From Ostrinia nubilalis (taxonomy: Eukaryota; Arthropoda; Insecta; Lepidoptera; Crambidae): 64,000 nucleotides of DNA. Both the position numbers and the translations under genes were made by a program. Of this stretch, positions 12,421 to 25,125 are shown in pieces. The DNA is taken from the NCBI RefSeq assembly GCF_963855985.1, contig NC_087112.1:2978501-3042500 (forward strand), in the 5' to 3' direction. Numbering within the stretch: the stretch's first letter is position 1; every line of letters starts with the position of its first letter. The notes under the pieces were generated by a model. It saw only the letters and a program-made list of their open reading frames with translations, searched no databases and was not told where the DNA came from.

Positions 12421-13050
12421 CTGCAAGAGAGACCCGTTTGAATCGCGCGGCAAAACGAGCGGGAAGTCGAAGCCCGGAAAAGCGGTCGCGGGAAAGCGGA
12501 AGACCGCCTTGAGACGCAGGCGGGCGACGACTAACTTCTTGGTGGAAAACTTGGGCGCCGCGACGCTTTCTTGCGGGGAGGGGCGGACGCGCGCGCCAGC
12601 CGAAGACGCCGCTCCAACTACCAAGATGCGGCGCCGCCCCCGCCGCCTTAGACGTCCTCAAGAACATCCCCACCGGCGCCGGGCGCACGCGCCCGACGTT
12701 TTTTCCGCGGAAAAATGCGTCCGGTCAAGAAAAGACGTCGGCCGGCGGCGGGCGGCCGCGGTGTGAGCGCCAGCGGGCTCGGACATGTGCCCAAAAACGC
12801 ATGACGGACCGCTCGGACCGCGGCCGCATAAGAACTATTAAAAAGGGCGCGAAGGACGCCGGGGTGGTCGCCCCTCTCGCTCGCGCTTCCCCGCGGCCGC
12901 TTCACCCCTTCGAGTTAGAAAGAGATGAACGGCTCTCCCCATTTTTTTCTAATCGAGGGAGGAAATGAAAAGAATGGACTTCTTTGTGATTTTTTCTTAA
13001 TATCATTTGTCTCGCTCGCGCGTGGGGGGATTAGATAGCGCTGTCGCGGG
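12421..13050 (-). promoter_or_regulatory. CpG-rich island upstream of the exon; candidate promoter
   Basis: Very GC- and CpG-dense DNA continues from the exon to about 12905 and weakens by 13050. Three GCGGCCGC sites fall within about 150 bp (near 12763, 12821 and 12893). In an otherwise AT-rich window this marks either a promoter or first exon for the minus-strand gene, or intronic DNA that shares the exon's composition. No TATA box or convincing initiator was identified. Open frames here on both strands follow from the composition and are not called as genes. Confidence 0.35.
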
Positions 13051-15002
13051 TTGAGTTTTTGGGGATTTCTTTTCGTAACGCCTCTTTTATTATGGCATTT
13101 TTTTCGCGCCCAGGCGGGGCTTATCTACGGGGCATTAGCCAACGGTGGACTAATGTGGTTTTTACCGTTTTTCCTTTACCTAAAGTTGGGGAAAAGGGAC
13201 TTGAGAACTTTTGCATTTATTTTTGCCTACCACGGAAATGTTGAGCCCCTTTTATCTGGGACTGCCCACTCATGGTTGATTTTAAAAAATCTATTTTCTA
13301 AACATAAAGTTATGAGAAAATACATTTATCGCTTTTCTCAATTTCTTTAACTTTTCTTCACTGAAACTTCGAAGGTTCATACGTCTTGCCGCCTTAGCGC
13401 CACGTTTAGTTTACTACTACCCCTCAATAGATGGCGTGCTGCGTTCCGAACGAGTTAAGAAATATCTTTAGTATCGCATTAAAGACCGTAATATTTATAA
13501 AGTAAAGTACTAAGTATTTTTAATAATTCAGGAATGCAAAGTTATTATAGTGTAAGCTTATTCTCATTACAAGCTATGCAAAATGAAATACTAAAATTCT
13601 ACCATTTAGTACCTCCCTTAAATGGTCGTTTAAAAAGTACTTAGGCAATTAGCTCCAATTAATAGACTGCTCCAGATATTTTTGTAGTCCACACAAAATG
13701 TATATCAAATTGCTGCCCAGCCAGGCATGGAGTTAGACAATAAAAATTAGCCAACATAATAGATCTAATCTTTAAATAGGCGGGTCTAAGAACCAAGGCA
13801 ATCAACTCGGTATTATCATACATATGTATACATATAATATGTATGTACCTACGTGTACACGAGCGCATGCTGTAAATGTAAATGAGCAGCTTTTTACAAC
13901 GCGTTTGATACATATTTTAAATTTTTAATCAGTCAAATTATCACCTCTACATTAAATTATTAAATATTGTGTTGTAACGTAATGAAACCACTTATGTTAA
14001 ATAAGTTTAAAATATATGATTGTGTTGCTAATGCAATAGATATTTTATTTATTGACACTATGTATATGGAACAAAACGTAGTTTGTAATTAATGGTACAC
14101 TTAATACCAAGAGGCATTCTCTACCAGCCATAAAAGACAAAATCTAGAGAACTGACATGAAAATTCAGTTTAAAAAAATATTTTGTGTATTTTTTTTAAA
14201 CTCAGTTGAAAATTGCATATGGTATCTAAAAAGTATCACACTGTAAATATGCAATGCTTTCAGCATAATGTCTTCAAACGATTTGTTCCACTCTATGGTT
14301 AGCACGTTAGATTGCATGAGTAATCCATTTTGATAAGTGTCCATAGTATAATAGCTATACAATTATTGAACTGCTAACTCCTACCCACGGAAAAATCAGC
14401 GGCACAATAGCAAAATAGGCGGGTCGAGACAAAACAGTGTTATCAAATCATCAGTATATAAGCACATGAAGCTAAACACAGTACGCCTTATATCGTGGCA
14501 ATACAGTTTATTTTGCAATGAAAATGTATAGGCCGATGTGATGTGGTGTACATAGACAATGCGTGGTGACGCCAGGCGTATGGGAGTGACTGCGCCGCCA
14601 ACCGTGACCGATGCACTGTAGCGCGCTGGATATGCAAGTGTTCGATTTTTAAATCATTACGTTCGAATTTTAAATTTAAAAGACTTTTTTTCTGTGGCTT
14701 GCGTGTCTTAACTGCCAGTGTCGATTTTATTAATCATTGGGTAACAATAAATTTTGTTGTTTGTTCTTTTCCCAAATTGAGTGTTGAAATTTTAAATTGT
14801 TGCTCTACATTTAAACGACTGTCTATGGATTATTACCTAATTTAAGATTCTAAACTTTTAAAAGTCAAGCCGTGAACTTAATGTAACTCATTCATAAATA
14901 TTGAGTTAAGACCCGGGTACTTTAATTTTAGTAATTATAAGATTTTTAGTGTTTCTTTTTAATAAAATATTCTTGTTTTCCTTAATTCCTTTTTACAAGA
15001 AC
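13051..15002. other. Non-coding AT-rich stretch
   Basis: A plus-strand frame at 13051-13350 is open but has no recognisable family, no splice context and AT-biased content, so it is not called. Alternating TATG/CATA runs occur near 13819-13848. Nothing else is supported. Confidence 0.5.
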
Positions 15003-15680
15003 CAAACAAACATTTTGTCATTTGGTTCATCTAAAATAGAACCATTGGTTCTCATTTACCCGCGATCTTAGAACCATGGTTCTAATAATGTATTCGCAAC
15101 TCGAGTTATCGCAACCCTTTAGCCCAAACCAAGAACCCTCACACAGAAGGGGAAAATGTTGAACCATTTCTTAGATAAGTGTAAAATTTATATGAAACTT
15201 TAGTTACAAAATGGCAATTGGTATCTGTTTAAGGTAAGGAACTTAAAAGTATTCTTTGAAATATAAATAATGTTAGATAATAGGATTGTAGAATATTCAA
15301 TCTCCAATGAATCAGTGGGATTTTCCTATGAATGATACAAAAAATATGTTTTTATTTTTATTTATTTCAAATGTTACCTATGCCGAAATCATTTAAGGAT
15401 TTCAAATTCTTTATTAAATTGAAACCATTGAAATTTCATATTCAATAAGCTTAGAATTTTATAAATGACACATCAGACACCACCGTTGTTATTATTGTTT
15501 TAAAAATAAAATAAAACTCTCAATTTTCCGAGCAAACTCTCAATTTTATTTCAAAGAAATAGAGATCCCATATCCCAATTGTATTTATTTTATTATTCTA
15601 AATAGCGACTATGACTCTATCAAGCCACATCATCTTTCATTTTCTAAATAAGAAGCAAGAACCAATGGTTCTTACACCGA
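15003..15680. repeat. Cluster of GAACCA/TGGTTC palindromes
   Basis: Palindromic words of the form AGAACCA-TGGTTCT recur at both ends of this stretch: AGAACCATTGGTTCT near 15040, a perfect 18-bp palindrome TTAGAACCATGGTTCTAA at 15068-15085, and AAGAACCAATGGTTCTT near 15657. The arrangement resembles subterminal repeats of a hAT-type element whose termini and coding part are no longer recognisable. No target duplication was found. Confidence 0.45.
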
Positions 15681-15720
15681 TCTGAGGGATGTTTGCAACC
15701 TCACAGCGCCCTCCAGTGAG

Positions 15721-16904
15721 TGGTAAAGAGATTCTTAGAGGGTTGGCGGGAGAGGTATGATCGCACTACGATATGAACCCGAAGGTTTGGGAGAACCACG
15801 ATATTGTGAAATAATTAGATCGCTCGAAATTAAGACATGGATAGAATTTAGTATTTTATGAAAAATAATATTAAATACAGCTAGTTAAATTATTCGTAGT
15901 ATAATTTAGTTTTACTTTTTACGGAATCCAAGTGACTAATAAATGACTAATTTTATTGTTTACAAATCACATATACCTCTAGGAGGTAGCAATGTAGCAT
16001 TCTGAACATGTTGTACCTACTACCCTTTATTGTTGGAACTTCTGTAACATTGCGAAGTGAATAAATGAATATGAATATGAAAATATCTAAAATAATGTGC
16101 TCGAGTATAAATAGATGATGACGCTTTTTACTACGCAAAGGTAGAGGCGCAAAGAAAATATAAGTTTTATATTTTTAAGCTTTTAATCAAAAATAAAAAA
16201 GTGACATAATATTTTTTAATAAAATTATTGCTATTCTTTTATTATTATTGAAAAGATAAATAACAATATTTTCAATGGTTACGTGGAATAAAATATTTTT
16301 GTTTAATCTTGCAAACCATTTGGAAAAAAGTTGTTAATTATTTAAAACAGGAAGTGTAACTTATTTTAGTTTATGACATTTCCGAAGCAAGCCGGGGGCT
16401 GAGCTAGTAATAATATCGAAAACAATGACCCCGCCCGAGGTGACCCCACTTTTAAGGGGCCCGTCCACAGTGGCCGCGTTTGGTTTAGTAGTGTTACAGT
16501 TTTAGTTTTAAAAGTTATTAGGTTTTGACTGTCGATGTGATTATCATGTTTCTATATCGCTAGCAAAGTTATATAGTTAGACAAATCTTTTACTTTTTTT
16601 ATAAAACAAAAATACTTGACAATATTAGGTATATATTGATCTCATAAAGGGATGGCTTAAAATCAATGTACCTACCTATTTTTTTAATTATAAATCTGAT
16701 TTTTTTTTATACTTTGTAATTTTTAATTGAAAACTAAACTTACTGGTAAATAATTTTACCTGAACTTGCCATTGGTTGACGAACTGAATTTGCTCTGACA
16801 TCTCTCAGAACTTTATAATTAGAAATAGCAAATAAGATAAGAATGGTGACGTTGTAAGAATAGTCTGACTGACATCCTGTAAGACTCGAGTGATCTGACA
16901 CAAT
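15721..16904. other. Non-coding AT-rich stretch
   Basis: Nothing supported apart from a short GC-richer patch near 16390-16480. Confidence 0.5.
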
Positions 16905-17184
16905 TTTTTTTCTTTTTATCCACAACGATGGGAGCTCTTGGCCTGTATCTCACCTGATGGTAAATGATGATCAGGCCGAAGGTGGAAGCGAGCTTCACCC
17001 GGAATTCTCAACCACGGAGGAACTGGCTATCTTACCTCTAATTGCCGGAACACAACAATGCTGTTAACATTGTTGTTATGGCGTCAGACTTAGGTAAGTT
17101 GGTGGTAGCTAGCCAGGCGGACTTAGAACAAGCCCTACCACCAACCAAACCGAACAGAAAAATCTGCCCCCACTCGGAATCGAA
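16905..17184 (-). mobile_element. tRNA-derived SINE, copy lacking most of the tRNA head
   Basis: Matches the body of the complete copy at 53018-53344. Shared words include GCTCTTGGCCTGTATCTCAC, CAGGCCGAAGGTGGAAGCGA and GGCGGACTTAGAACAAGCCC. The A-tail (as T on the plus strand) lies at about 16905-16919. The 5' tRNA-like head is cut just after the B-box complement, near CGGAATCGAA. It is an inactive remnant. Confidence 0.8.
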
Positions 17185-18091
17185 TATATTGTTTTATTAT
17201 ATAATATTGTTTTTCTTGGTTTAATATTTTTCTACAGTCCATGACACATTAAGCGTATCAGAGAAATTTAATACAGACTCGCTGGTTATTGGGTTATTAG
17301 TAGCGCTCGAAGGAAAGGCGCTGTCATTAATTTGAAGCCATTACACCGCAGGTGTTGCAATCGGCCTGCAGCGGTTTATTATTTTTAATCAACAGATTTG
17401 TCCGGTTTGATCCGTTAATTGTAATCATTGGTGAATGCGTTCATTGAAATGTTTTTTATAAATTAAATACAGGGTTACTAAACGAGGGACTATTTTTTAC
17501 TTAGGTACAATAGTGTCTTAGATGTAAATTGAAACAATTAAAAATCCACCCAATGTAGTACAATGGGACAGTTTTTTTCTGTTTATTCTTAGTATTGGTG
17601 CAAAAGATAAAGTGGTAAAAAAAGTCATAATCATGAGTAAGTATTAATATTGAGCCAGGACAACTTTTAAATTGACCCTGAATAAAAAAAAACTTTATTA
17701 CAATTTCAAAATTAATTTGTTCGTTCGTTTCAGCCGAAAGACGTCCACTGCTGGACAAAGGCAAAAAATGAATTACAAGACATCTATTTGGAGGAATAAA
17801 ATGCTCAAGTAATATGACCGGAAGTCAAATAAGTTTCATATTCCCACATTTTTTGAGACCCAAAACGATTTGCGTCCACTGTAGCGCGGCCCGAGACAGC
17901 TGTTTGTTCGGCCTGTATTATATTAATCGAGTAATATCCGCTCCATATACGAATGCGCTACAAGTTTGATTTAAGCGCGGCAAATACAAAGAACTCATTT
18001 TAAAAAATATTGATGAGTTTAAAGAAAATATAGGGTGTGATCCGAAAATCAATGAGAAATAGACACTACTTTTAAGCTAGACCTACACAAA
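17185..18091. other. Non-coding, with a LINE-tail relic
   Basis: No gene. At 17731-17766 there is a minus-strand scrap reading GTCCAGCAGTGGACGTCTTT, which resembles the end of RTE-clade ORF2 copies elsewhere in the window. Confidence 0.5.
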
Positions 18092-18280
18092 TCTATACTA
18101 ATAATAAATGAGAAAGTAACTCTCTCTGTCTGTCTTGCTTTCACGCCTAAACCACTGAACCGATTTTGATGAAAAGGCATAGAGATAGTTTGAGTCCCGG
18201 GAAAGGACATAGAATAGTTTTTATCCCGTATTTTGAAACGCGCACGATAAAGTTTTTCTGTGACAGACAAAATTTGTCCC
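18092..18280 (+). mobile_element. Non-autonomous Helitron, 3' hairpin lost
   Basis: Begins TCTATACTAATAATAAATGA, then shows the family body: a short CTGT run, CTTTCACGCCTAAACC, CCGATTTTGATGAA, TAGTTTGAGTCCCGGGAAAG and AAAGTTTTTCTGTGACAGAC. The terminal GC hairpin and CTAG present in full copies (57712-57972) are missing or mutated. Confidence 0.82.
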
Positions 18281-18922
18281 TAAGAATGGTACCTACCTAA
18301 AAGGCTAGCAGCAAAGGATATTATTGTTTCAAAAATCAAATTGCTGAACTGTTAATGTTTGCTACAATAGCCCTAAAATATCTTTAACATCAACTATTCA
18401 AAACTAGTAGAAACAAGACACCTTTCCTAACACAATCAGTTCCGCTCTCAAAAAAACCTACAAAAGATGCATTTGACCCTTCACGAATTATGCAAATGTT
18501 CATTTGATAGAATGCGCCGAAATACCTTCACAAGGGCACTAATAATGTCGCCATTTTTTGTTTTCGGAATAAAACAAAATGAACCAGTATTAACCAGTTT
18601 GGTTGGTTTTTTTCGCTTGCGCATTTGAGGGTTGTCTTTTGTTTGATTCTTAGATTGTAAGATAGTGCACTATTGTTATTTTGTAGTGATGGTTGAAGTT
18701 TTAAAAGTTTTTTGCACGTGAGAAAGGATAAATCTTGGGAGCAGACGTGTGATGAAGTAGCTTTTGATTTTGGCGCCCTTGTCTTACAACAATTAAATTA
18801 AAATTGAGCGCAAATATCCTGCAATGAAAGGTTAAATCCCAATATTTCTAACGTTCAACTGCTAAAAGTTTATGTTTTTGAGCTTTAATTTTTTAATACG
18901 ACTTTTCTCTACTTATGTGCTG

Positions 18923-18953
18923 ACCTGATATAGCTTAGTAAGCTATATCAGGT
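18923..18953. repeat. 31-bp near-perfect palindrome (15-bp arms, 1-bp centre)
   Basis: ACCTGATATAGCTTA, a single G, then the exact reverse complement. It has no loop long enough for a microRNA precursor. It could be a cruciform-prone site or a fixed palindromic duplication. Confidence 0.85.
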
Positions 18954-19818
18954 TCATTAAAATGTTGTTTTTATTTAATTATCACTTAAACATTTAACTT
19001 TAACCAATGTCAACTATAGCTCAAGTAGCATTAATCATAAATACCTTTATTCAGAATATAAAGTTTTGTAAATTATAATAAAAAAATAAGTCAATGGTCA
19101 AAAGAACATCTTTAATATTACGAAAAAAATGTTGTAATTTTGTTTCCTGGCACACAAACAGAAAATCGACTGAACGATTAGCTAGAAAAGTTTTTATTAG
19201 TGGAACTGGCTGGAAAAACTTCGTCCATAACGACCGCGCGCGCACGCACCGAGGCCTATTTTTAATCATTTTTGGAACAGCGAAGGGTTATGAGAAAAAA
19301 TGTGTGGAGAAGACTTTTTAGATAAAAAAAGATTTCACAAATCCAAACCTAAATAATTCTAAAGTTATTAAATGTGAAACATTAACGTTTTGTAGTGACA
19401 TTATTGTAAAGGCTACTGTATTAGTTTCCACTGGCTTAGTAGTTGAATCTTTGTACTGACAGATCGCTGGATCTATGCTACGACTATGACTCTGTTATGT
19501 TACTATAATGGAATAACCAGAATATAAAATAATATTATCAGCTGTTGTAATTAATATGATTAAATGATAGTTTATTGAACATTATATTTTATTTATTTAT
19601 CAGAAAAAGTTCTGATTAAATTCATGAAACCACAAAGTGTTAATGCTGATAGGTAATATTCTTAGTTACATATCTCAATGATTTTTATTGTATTTTAGTG
19701 TGATTAAATTCTTAACCAAAACCAGAAATATATTAACAAACGTGCAACATCAAAACTAATAAATAAAGCTGAAAATAGTAACAAAATAAGCGATAAAGTT
19801 GCAAAACCAACATCTAGA

Positions 19819-19885
19819 TCGCGTGCGGAGTCGAACCCGCACCACACTCGATAACTCAGTGGGAATGTGGGCACGGTCACGTGAT
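19819..19885 (-). repeat. tRNA-like/SINE head relic
   Basis: On the minus strand the sequence GTGCGGGTTCGACTCCGCAC forms a T-arm with a B-box (GGGTTCGACTCC). The upstream half lacks a convincing A-box and acceptor stem, so this is not a functional tRNA gene. Confidence 0.4.
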
Positions 19886-22800
19886 ACGTCGCTTTACTCA
19901 AAACTGGACTATATCTCACCCGGGTGTTATACAATCTGGCGTTTGAAATAGTTTAATTGCTATTTAAGTGCTAGAAAATTGCATTAATAACTTTGGTAAG
20001 CCTAAAAATTCCATATTATAATTCCATATGGTAGATCCATAGAGGTAGATTAAAATAAAATGAAGCTTTGGTAAGTACAACAATAATGTTGATATTCAAA
20101 ACGAACAAAAAATTACAAAAAAAAACATGTTACCTACTTGAAAATACCTAGTTTGTAATTTTAAAAAATGCTCGAAAATATTTTTTTCTAATTTTAAGAA
20201 CGGTGAAAATCTTATGATAAAAAAATAAAAAAAGTCCGTCTCCACAAAAAACAACGACAAAGTAAAACATTATTGATGGTACGATTCCGTGACAAGTGTG
20301 GCACGAAACAAAGCCTCTTGTGCGCGTGATCGATAACTACGGTTCTGATTGAGCTCTTCATTTTTTGGGGGAAGGGACTTAATTGTGGCCAGCAATCAAT
20401 AGCATTCGTCATGGTGATTGGAATAAAAACTAAAATATTTTTAAATAAATATTGTTTTTTTTTTTATAAAAAAAATTGTCTTTTTGGCTGCTACATATTA
20501 CGTAGGTTTTTTTAAGCCCGATGTTTTATTTTCTTCATTTCTTTTTATATCAACCAGTTCAGCATAACGTGACGTGTGTAAGAGACAATATTTTTTCTAA
20601 AATATAATCGTTTCAAATAATTTAAGAAACTAAGAAAAACACATACCCAAATATGTTAACTACCCTCTCCGTATAAACACAAAAAACTAATATCTACCCA
20701 ATGAATACGATACACTAAACAAACAAACGTCCTTATCTTCAAGACGCTCATAAATTTTAATAACATCACACGTAAAAACCCCAAGTAAGTACGTACACAT
20801 TAGAAAAAAGACAGTTAACCAAACCGTAAAAACGCTAACAATCCATCAAACGGCCCGTTAAACAGAAGCTCGAATATCAATTCACGAAACACCAATCGGA
20901 ATAAAAAACGTAATAAAAAAGCCTAAAAAAACTCCTCCCTGTCTAAACATTGCGTGTCAAAAATCCCACGTACTAATCGTTGCGACCAATGAAAAAAAGC
21001 ACGCGTCAAAAAAGTCCGTATCAAAAAAGTACAATAAAAAAGTGCCCCTCGCGATGTACCAATAAAAAAAGTAATATGTTTAAACGGCGTTCGAAAAAAA
21101 CATAATTGGCGCGTGCCGCCCTACTTTTTTTTCATTTCTACATTGAGCCGACTTCCTGGTTGTTTTTTTAAGCTTTTTCAACGTGGGGTGAGTTTTTTAG
21201 GCAAAGGCGTAGAGCGTTAAGCCGACAAATTGTTTAAGATTAATAACTCATTTCGTTTTACAACAGTTCTTAGGCATGTTAGTTTTTTGTGTTGCTTTTT
21301 TATCTACGTTCGTTCTTTATTATTCTTGGGACTTACAAAAAGTTACAACCTATTCAATTGTTTTTGTTTAGAAGAAAATACTTATATTGAATTGTGAATA
21401 GATAATTTGAAATCTTTATTTTTTGTTCTACGTTAGCATAGTTTAGAAGCATCAGTCAGTACTAACGTTAAGAAAATCTAAAGGTTACGGGTAGTATATT
21501 ACTTACAGTAGATATTTTCAACAAAAGTTAAATTTCACTCAATTTCACTTCAATTTCAAGACTTTAGGCAAGTAACTAGGTAAAATATGATCTCAAGTTA
21601 ACAATTTCACTTCTTTACTAGAAATCATAAGTACTCAACCGCAATTTTAATTCTAATTGGCCCACATAACCCTCATCGGACAAAAAATCCAATAAGAATT
21701 CATGAAGTCATATTCCCATTAAACTGCGACATCTGGCGGAGAGTAGAACAACTAATTAAAGTCTTATTAGATTTATTGGACTATATAATTTCTATAAATA
21801 TTTTATTTTCGTACCACACTGACCCGGTATAGATAACGGTTGGACTTTACACTCTACCAGAGACAAGCTAAAATTATTTTATTAAAAAAAATACATCAAA
21901 TCAGTAACCTACTATGAAAAAAAAAACTAATTAGAAAACGTCACACTCAACTATTTTATTGTAATTGTCAAAAAAAGAACCAAAAAAGTAGAGTCCAAAA
22001 AATAACCTTCAACTGAACTTAACTACCTACGCAATAAATAAAACACGTGCCTTGATATCCATTACGAAACAACACAAAAAAAAAACACTCTTTAATTTGA
22101 CTATTTTTTGACAAAAAGTACAAAAAAGCAAATATTACATAATCAGTGGAAATTTTTACCTTGCGAATGAAAAAGCAACCGCCCTCTCCAACGACAACAT
22201 ATAAAACTCCCATTTAAAACATCAGATATTATTATCTTTTTTCTAACGAAAAAATGCTTTTTTCACAACACTGTACGTATTAAAAACCTTGCTATGCCAA
22301 TTGAAAAACAACCCTAAAATTATTCGGCTGTGGTCTGAAATACACTGCACTGTATTTTGAGTTGTGACTTTGTTATTGGAGAACGAAACTCCTTGGTCTA
22401 CATAAAGGGTAGTGATGTGCAATCACTGTCTTAAAGGCTTAGTCAAGATATCGCCTTCTTAAGTCGTTTTATTACAAACTAAAAAAAAAATAACATTAAT
22501 AATTTTTTAATAATTCATAAAATAAATTGTTAAAATCATAGATACTCTACAATATTCTCATAGAATATTAATACTTATTTTTTGAAATATTTCAATCTTC
22601 TCTATTTACTAATATGCACAAGCACGAATTAAATATAAGGACTTGATTCAACAAGAAACCTTAAAATGTATTAAAAATCTTCCTATTTTATTTCTACAGT
22701 AAGGAACAAAATCCCTTATAGGTGCTTACCTACGTAAATCACTCAAAGCAAGAAATAACTAAATCCAAATTCAGGTTAATAACAGGCTCAAAAATTAACA

Positions 22801-24436
22801 AAAACTTAAACACAGACACCAATCAATTCGAATTAAACACTCCTCCCACTGAATTCTTTGGCGCAAAAAGTTTAAATCATCGTATTCATTGAGAAGCACA
22901 TCAGCCTACCCATTTTTGTTGCAAATTCGCTTCTATTACAACAACATTTAAGACTACAGGGTTAACCTTGACGTGATTGTGAAGACAAACCAAGATAAAC
23001 CAATAATGAGTTAGGTTTTTTGCAGCGCGCACCCAATTATAGAATGTAGGCGTTATGGGCGGGGAGTCGAATGATCAACAAAAACTACAAATAATTGCTA
23101 ACGCAAGAATTAATCATGGTTAGCGTATTTTACTATGTAAATAGTGCTTATGGTACTTAGCAGGTTTTTGGAATTATTATTATTTGATGAAGTATAATTT
23201 GTTTTTTTGCCTATGTGGATTCCGGTTTGTCAATTTTTTTAAACAGTTTTGAATTACTGCATTAATGAAAAAACCTCTTTAGTGCTTTTTCTGCGTATGT
23301 AATCGAACTTTCGAGCTCTTAAATTCAAAATTAAACTACCGTGCAGTAAAACCGTCGTGAAAGCCAAAACTGATTTTCCATACATTTAATTTTTTAAATG
23401 AGTGTAATAGGTTTCCTTTTATCTGCTCTCTTAATGTTTTATTTAGGTAAAAAACTTAAAAATTATTGCAATTGAAAACCTTAAGCCAGTTTTACATAAT
23501 TTTTTAGACAGTAGGAATTAAAGAGACCTATTATAATTTCGATTCGATTAAGACACAATCAAGAAAATTCCCTCGATTCAACTTACACTCACAGCGCATC
23601 ACTAGTCGCGCGTGTGTGTGTTATCGCCGCGTGTGTGCACTTTGATAAAATTTTGAAAAATGCAACTTTTCCACGATAACCCCGCCCGGGCGAGTGGAAA
23701 AAAGCTGCAAGCGGCCATAGTTATACCCCGGTCCTTACTTTTGGATTTCTTGTCTCTAATTTAGGTTCTTTAGTCCGTGCTAAATGCTGAGTGGGATGCT
23801 TTTTAGCATTATTTTCAATCAAATTAAGTCTAGTTTTGTATTTTTTCTGTTTATGCCAAATAAATGTTTTTTCTATTCTAAATGGTTGTAATAAAACACA
23901 GCCAAATACGATTGATACATAGGTCTATTAATCTATTTTTGAGTAAATTTTTATCAGATTGATTTCTCAATTTCACTGAAGAATTAGTATTTTCTTTCTT
24001 TATAAAATTCACAGTATCTATTTTTTATATATTTTTTTAAAATCGAAACAAATCAAGTCAGTTTATTCATTAGTGGTTTGATAACAGGAATCTGGTTCTC
24101 AGCGGGCGAATGAAATAGGTTATTATTATTGATCGATATATCACTGTTTCTTTGGAAATTAAAACTAAAGCTTCTGTAGTACCTACTTATAAAAATAAAA
24201 GTATTGCGTAGTGGTTTATTGGCATAGACTATACAAATACTACCAATAGTGGTGACGTCATGCCTCTTAAAGCCTCCGAGCTATTACCATTAGTGGTCAA
24301 TTAGAACCAGTAGACCACATTTCAGTATCTTTAATAGTAATATTAAGAAGTAAACAAATCGACTTGCTTGTGGAAGCAATTTGTAGAACTGTTTCACCGC
24401 TTTAAAACTACCTGTAACTAGAATGCTTTAGTTTTT

Positions 24437-24510
24437 TAACCGACTTCAAAAAGGAGGAGGTTCTAAATTCAGTTGGTATGGTTTCTGTATAAACTACTCG
24501 TAATATACTT
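24437..24510 (+). mobile_element. 5' fragment of AACCGACTTCAAA element
   Basis: AACCGACTTCAAAAAGGAGG followed by AGGTTCTAAATTC matches the left end of the fuller copy at 36655-36951. The rest of the element is absent. Confidence 0.65.
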
Positions 24511-24589
24511 ATCTTTTTTCGAACCGCGTAGACAGACATACTTCCAAAGAATCATCATTAGCAGGTCATTTAGTCTCCACTACATGAGA

Positions 24590-24955
24590 ACGACCCTCAC
24601 ATTTACCAGAGGCAAACGGTGAATTTTCTCTACACACTTTCCACGCTTGCTAAATAGATTGGGGAGGCTTGATATTTGAATTATAGTCCCTTAGTCGCCT
24701 CTTACGACATGTACTGAGACTGGGTCCCTAGTGTACTCTGCCAGAAGTAACTATACTGCCAGTTAGAGGTTACCAGAATACGGGACTATTCCCACTTCTT
24801 GTTCCCACCGCTGCAAATTCTAGGATCTACAGCTTGACCGCCAATAAAAACCCAACCAGTGAAGGTCAAGTTTGTCCCGGGGGAAAGTTCTGTCATTGGA
24901 CCCGCAATGAAATTAGAAGAACATAGGAGGATTTCGAAGTTAAGGATCCACTTCA
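24590..24955 (+). repeat. Unclassified dispersed repeat (blocks A and B)
   Basis: Block A (about 24590-24670: ACGACC..TTTACCAGAGGCAAA..) and block B (about 24780-24955: CCACCGCTGCAA.., ATCTACAGCTTGACCGCCAA, TTTGTCCCGGGGGAAAGTT) recur elsewhere: 27783, 28000 (minus), 33660, 46018 and 53698. Here the two blocks are in the same orientation and immediately precede a LINE 3' end. No ORF was recognised. Confidence 0.65.
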
Positions 24956-25125
24956 AATTACCAAAAAATGCTGCTGTCTTTCCTGAACACTATAATCCGG
25001 GCCTTTTCAAGGCGAAAGTGATTAGGCACTTACAGGGCAGATATGTACCATCCTAGACTGCATCTCACTTAACACCAGGTGCGATTGCGGTCAAATACCT
25101 GCCTTGTCTTGCATTAAAAAAAATA
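24956..25125 (+). pseudogene. LINE 3' end: C-terminus of ORF2 plus 3' tail
   Basis: The frame ending in TAG at 25054-25056 reads AAVFPEHYNPGLFKAKVIRH and then LQGRYVPS. This is the style of C-terminus found on ORF2 of Jockey/CR1-type insect LINEs, where it follows the reverse transcriptase. It is followed by a short 3' UTR with an ACAGGGCAGATATGTACCAT word and an A-rich end. A second copy of the same 3' end lies at 54668-54845. It is 5'-truncated, as usual for LINEs. The exact clade is uncertain. Confidence 0.68.

Larger units (their letters stand above)
18281..24436. other. Long non-coding AT-rich stretch
   Basis: Contains the perfect hairpin at 18923-18953 and a tRNA-like relic at 19819-19885. 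Otherwise no gene or repeat could be supported. The interval around 20930-21120 has many AAAAAAGT words, and there is a short CG-rich patch near 23600-23700. Probably intron or intergenic. Confidence 0.5.

Noticed and set aside
11843..12766. Several long open frames on both strands overlapping the GC-rich exon
   Set aside because: They are arginine/proline-rich products of high GC and lack of AT-rich stop codons. Only the minus-strand frame bounded by good splice sites looks coding.
13051..13350. Plus-strand open frame of 99 codons next to the GC island
   Set aside because: No family resemblance, no splice sites to place it in a gene, and composition like surrounding non-coding DNA.
20930..21120. 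Recurrent AAAAAAGT words suggesting a periodic array
   Set aside because: Spacing is irregular and A-runs are common throughout the window.
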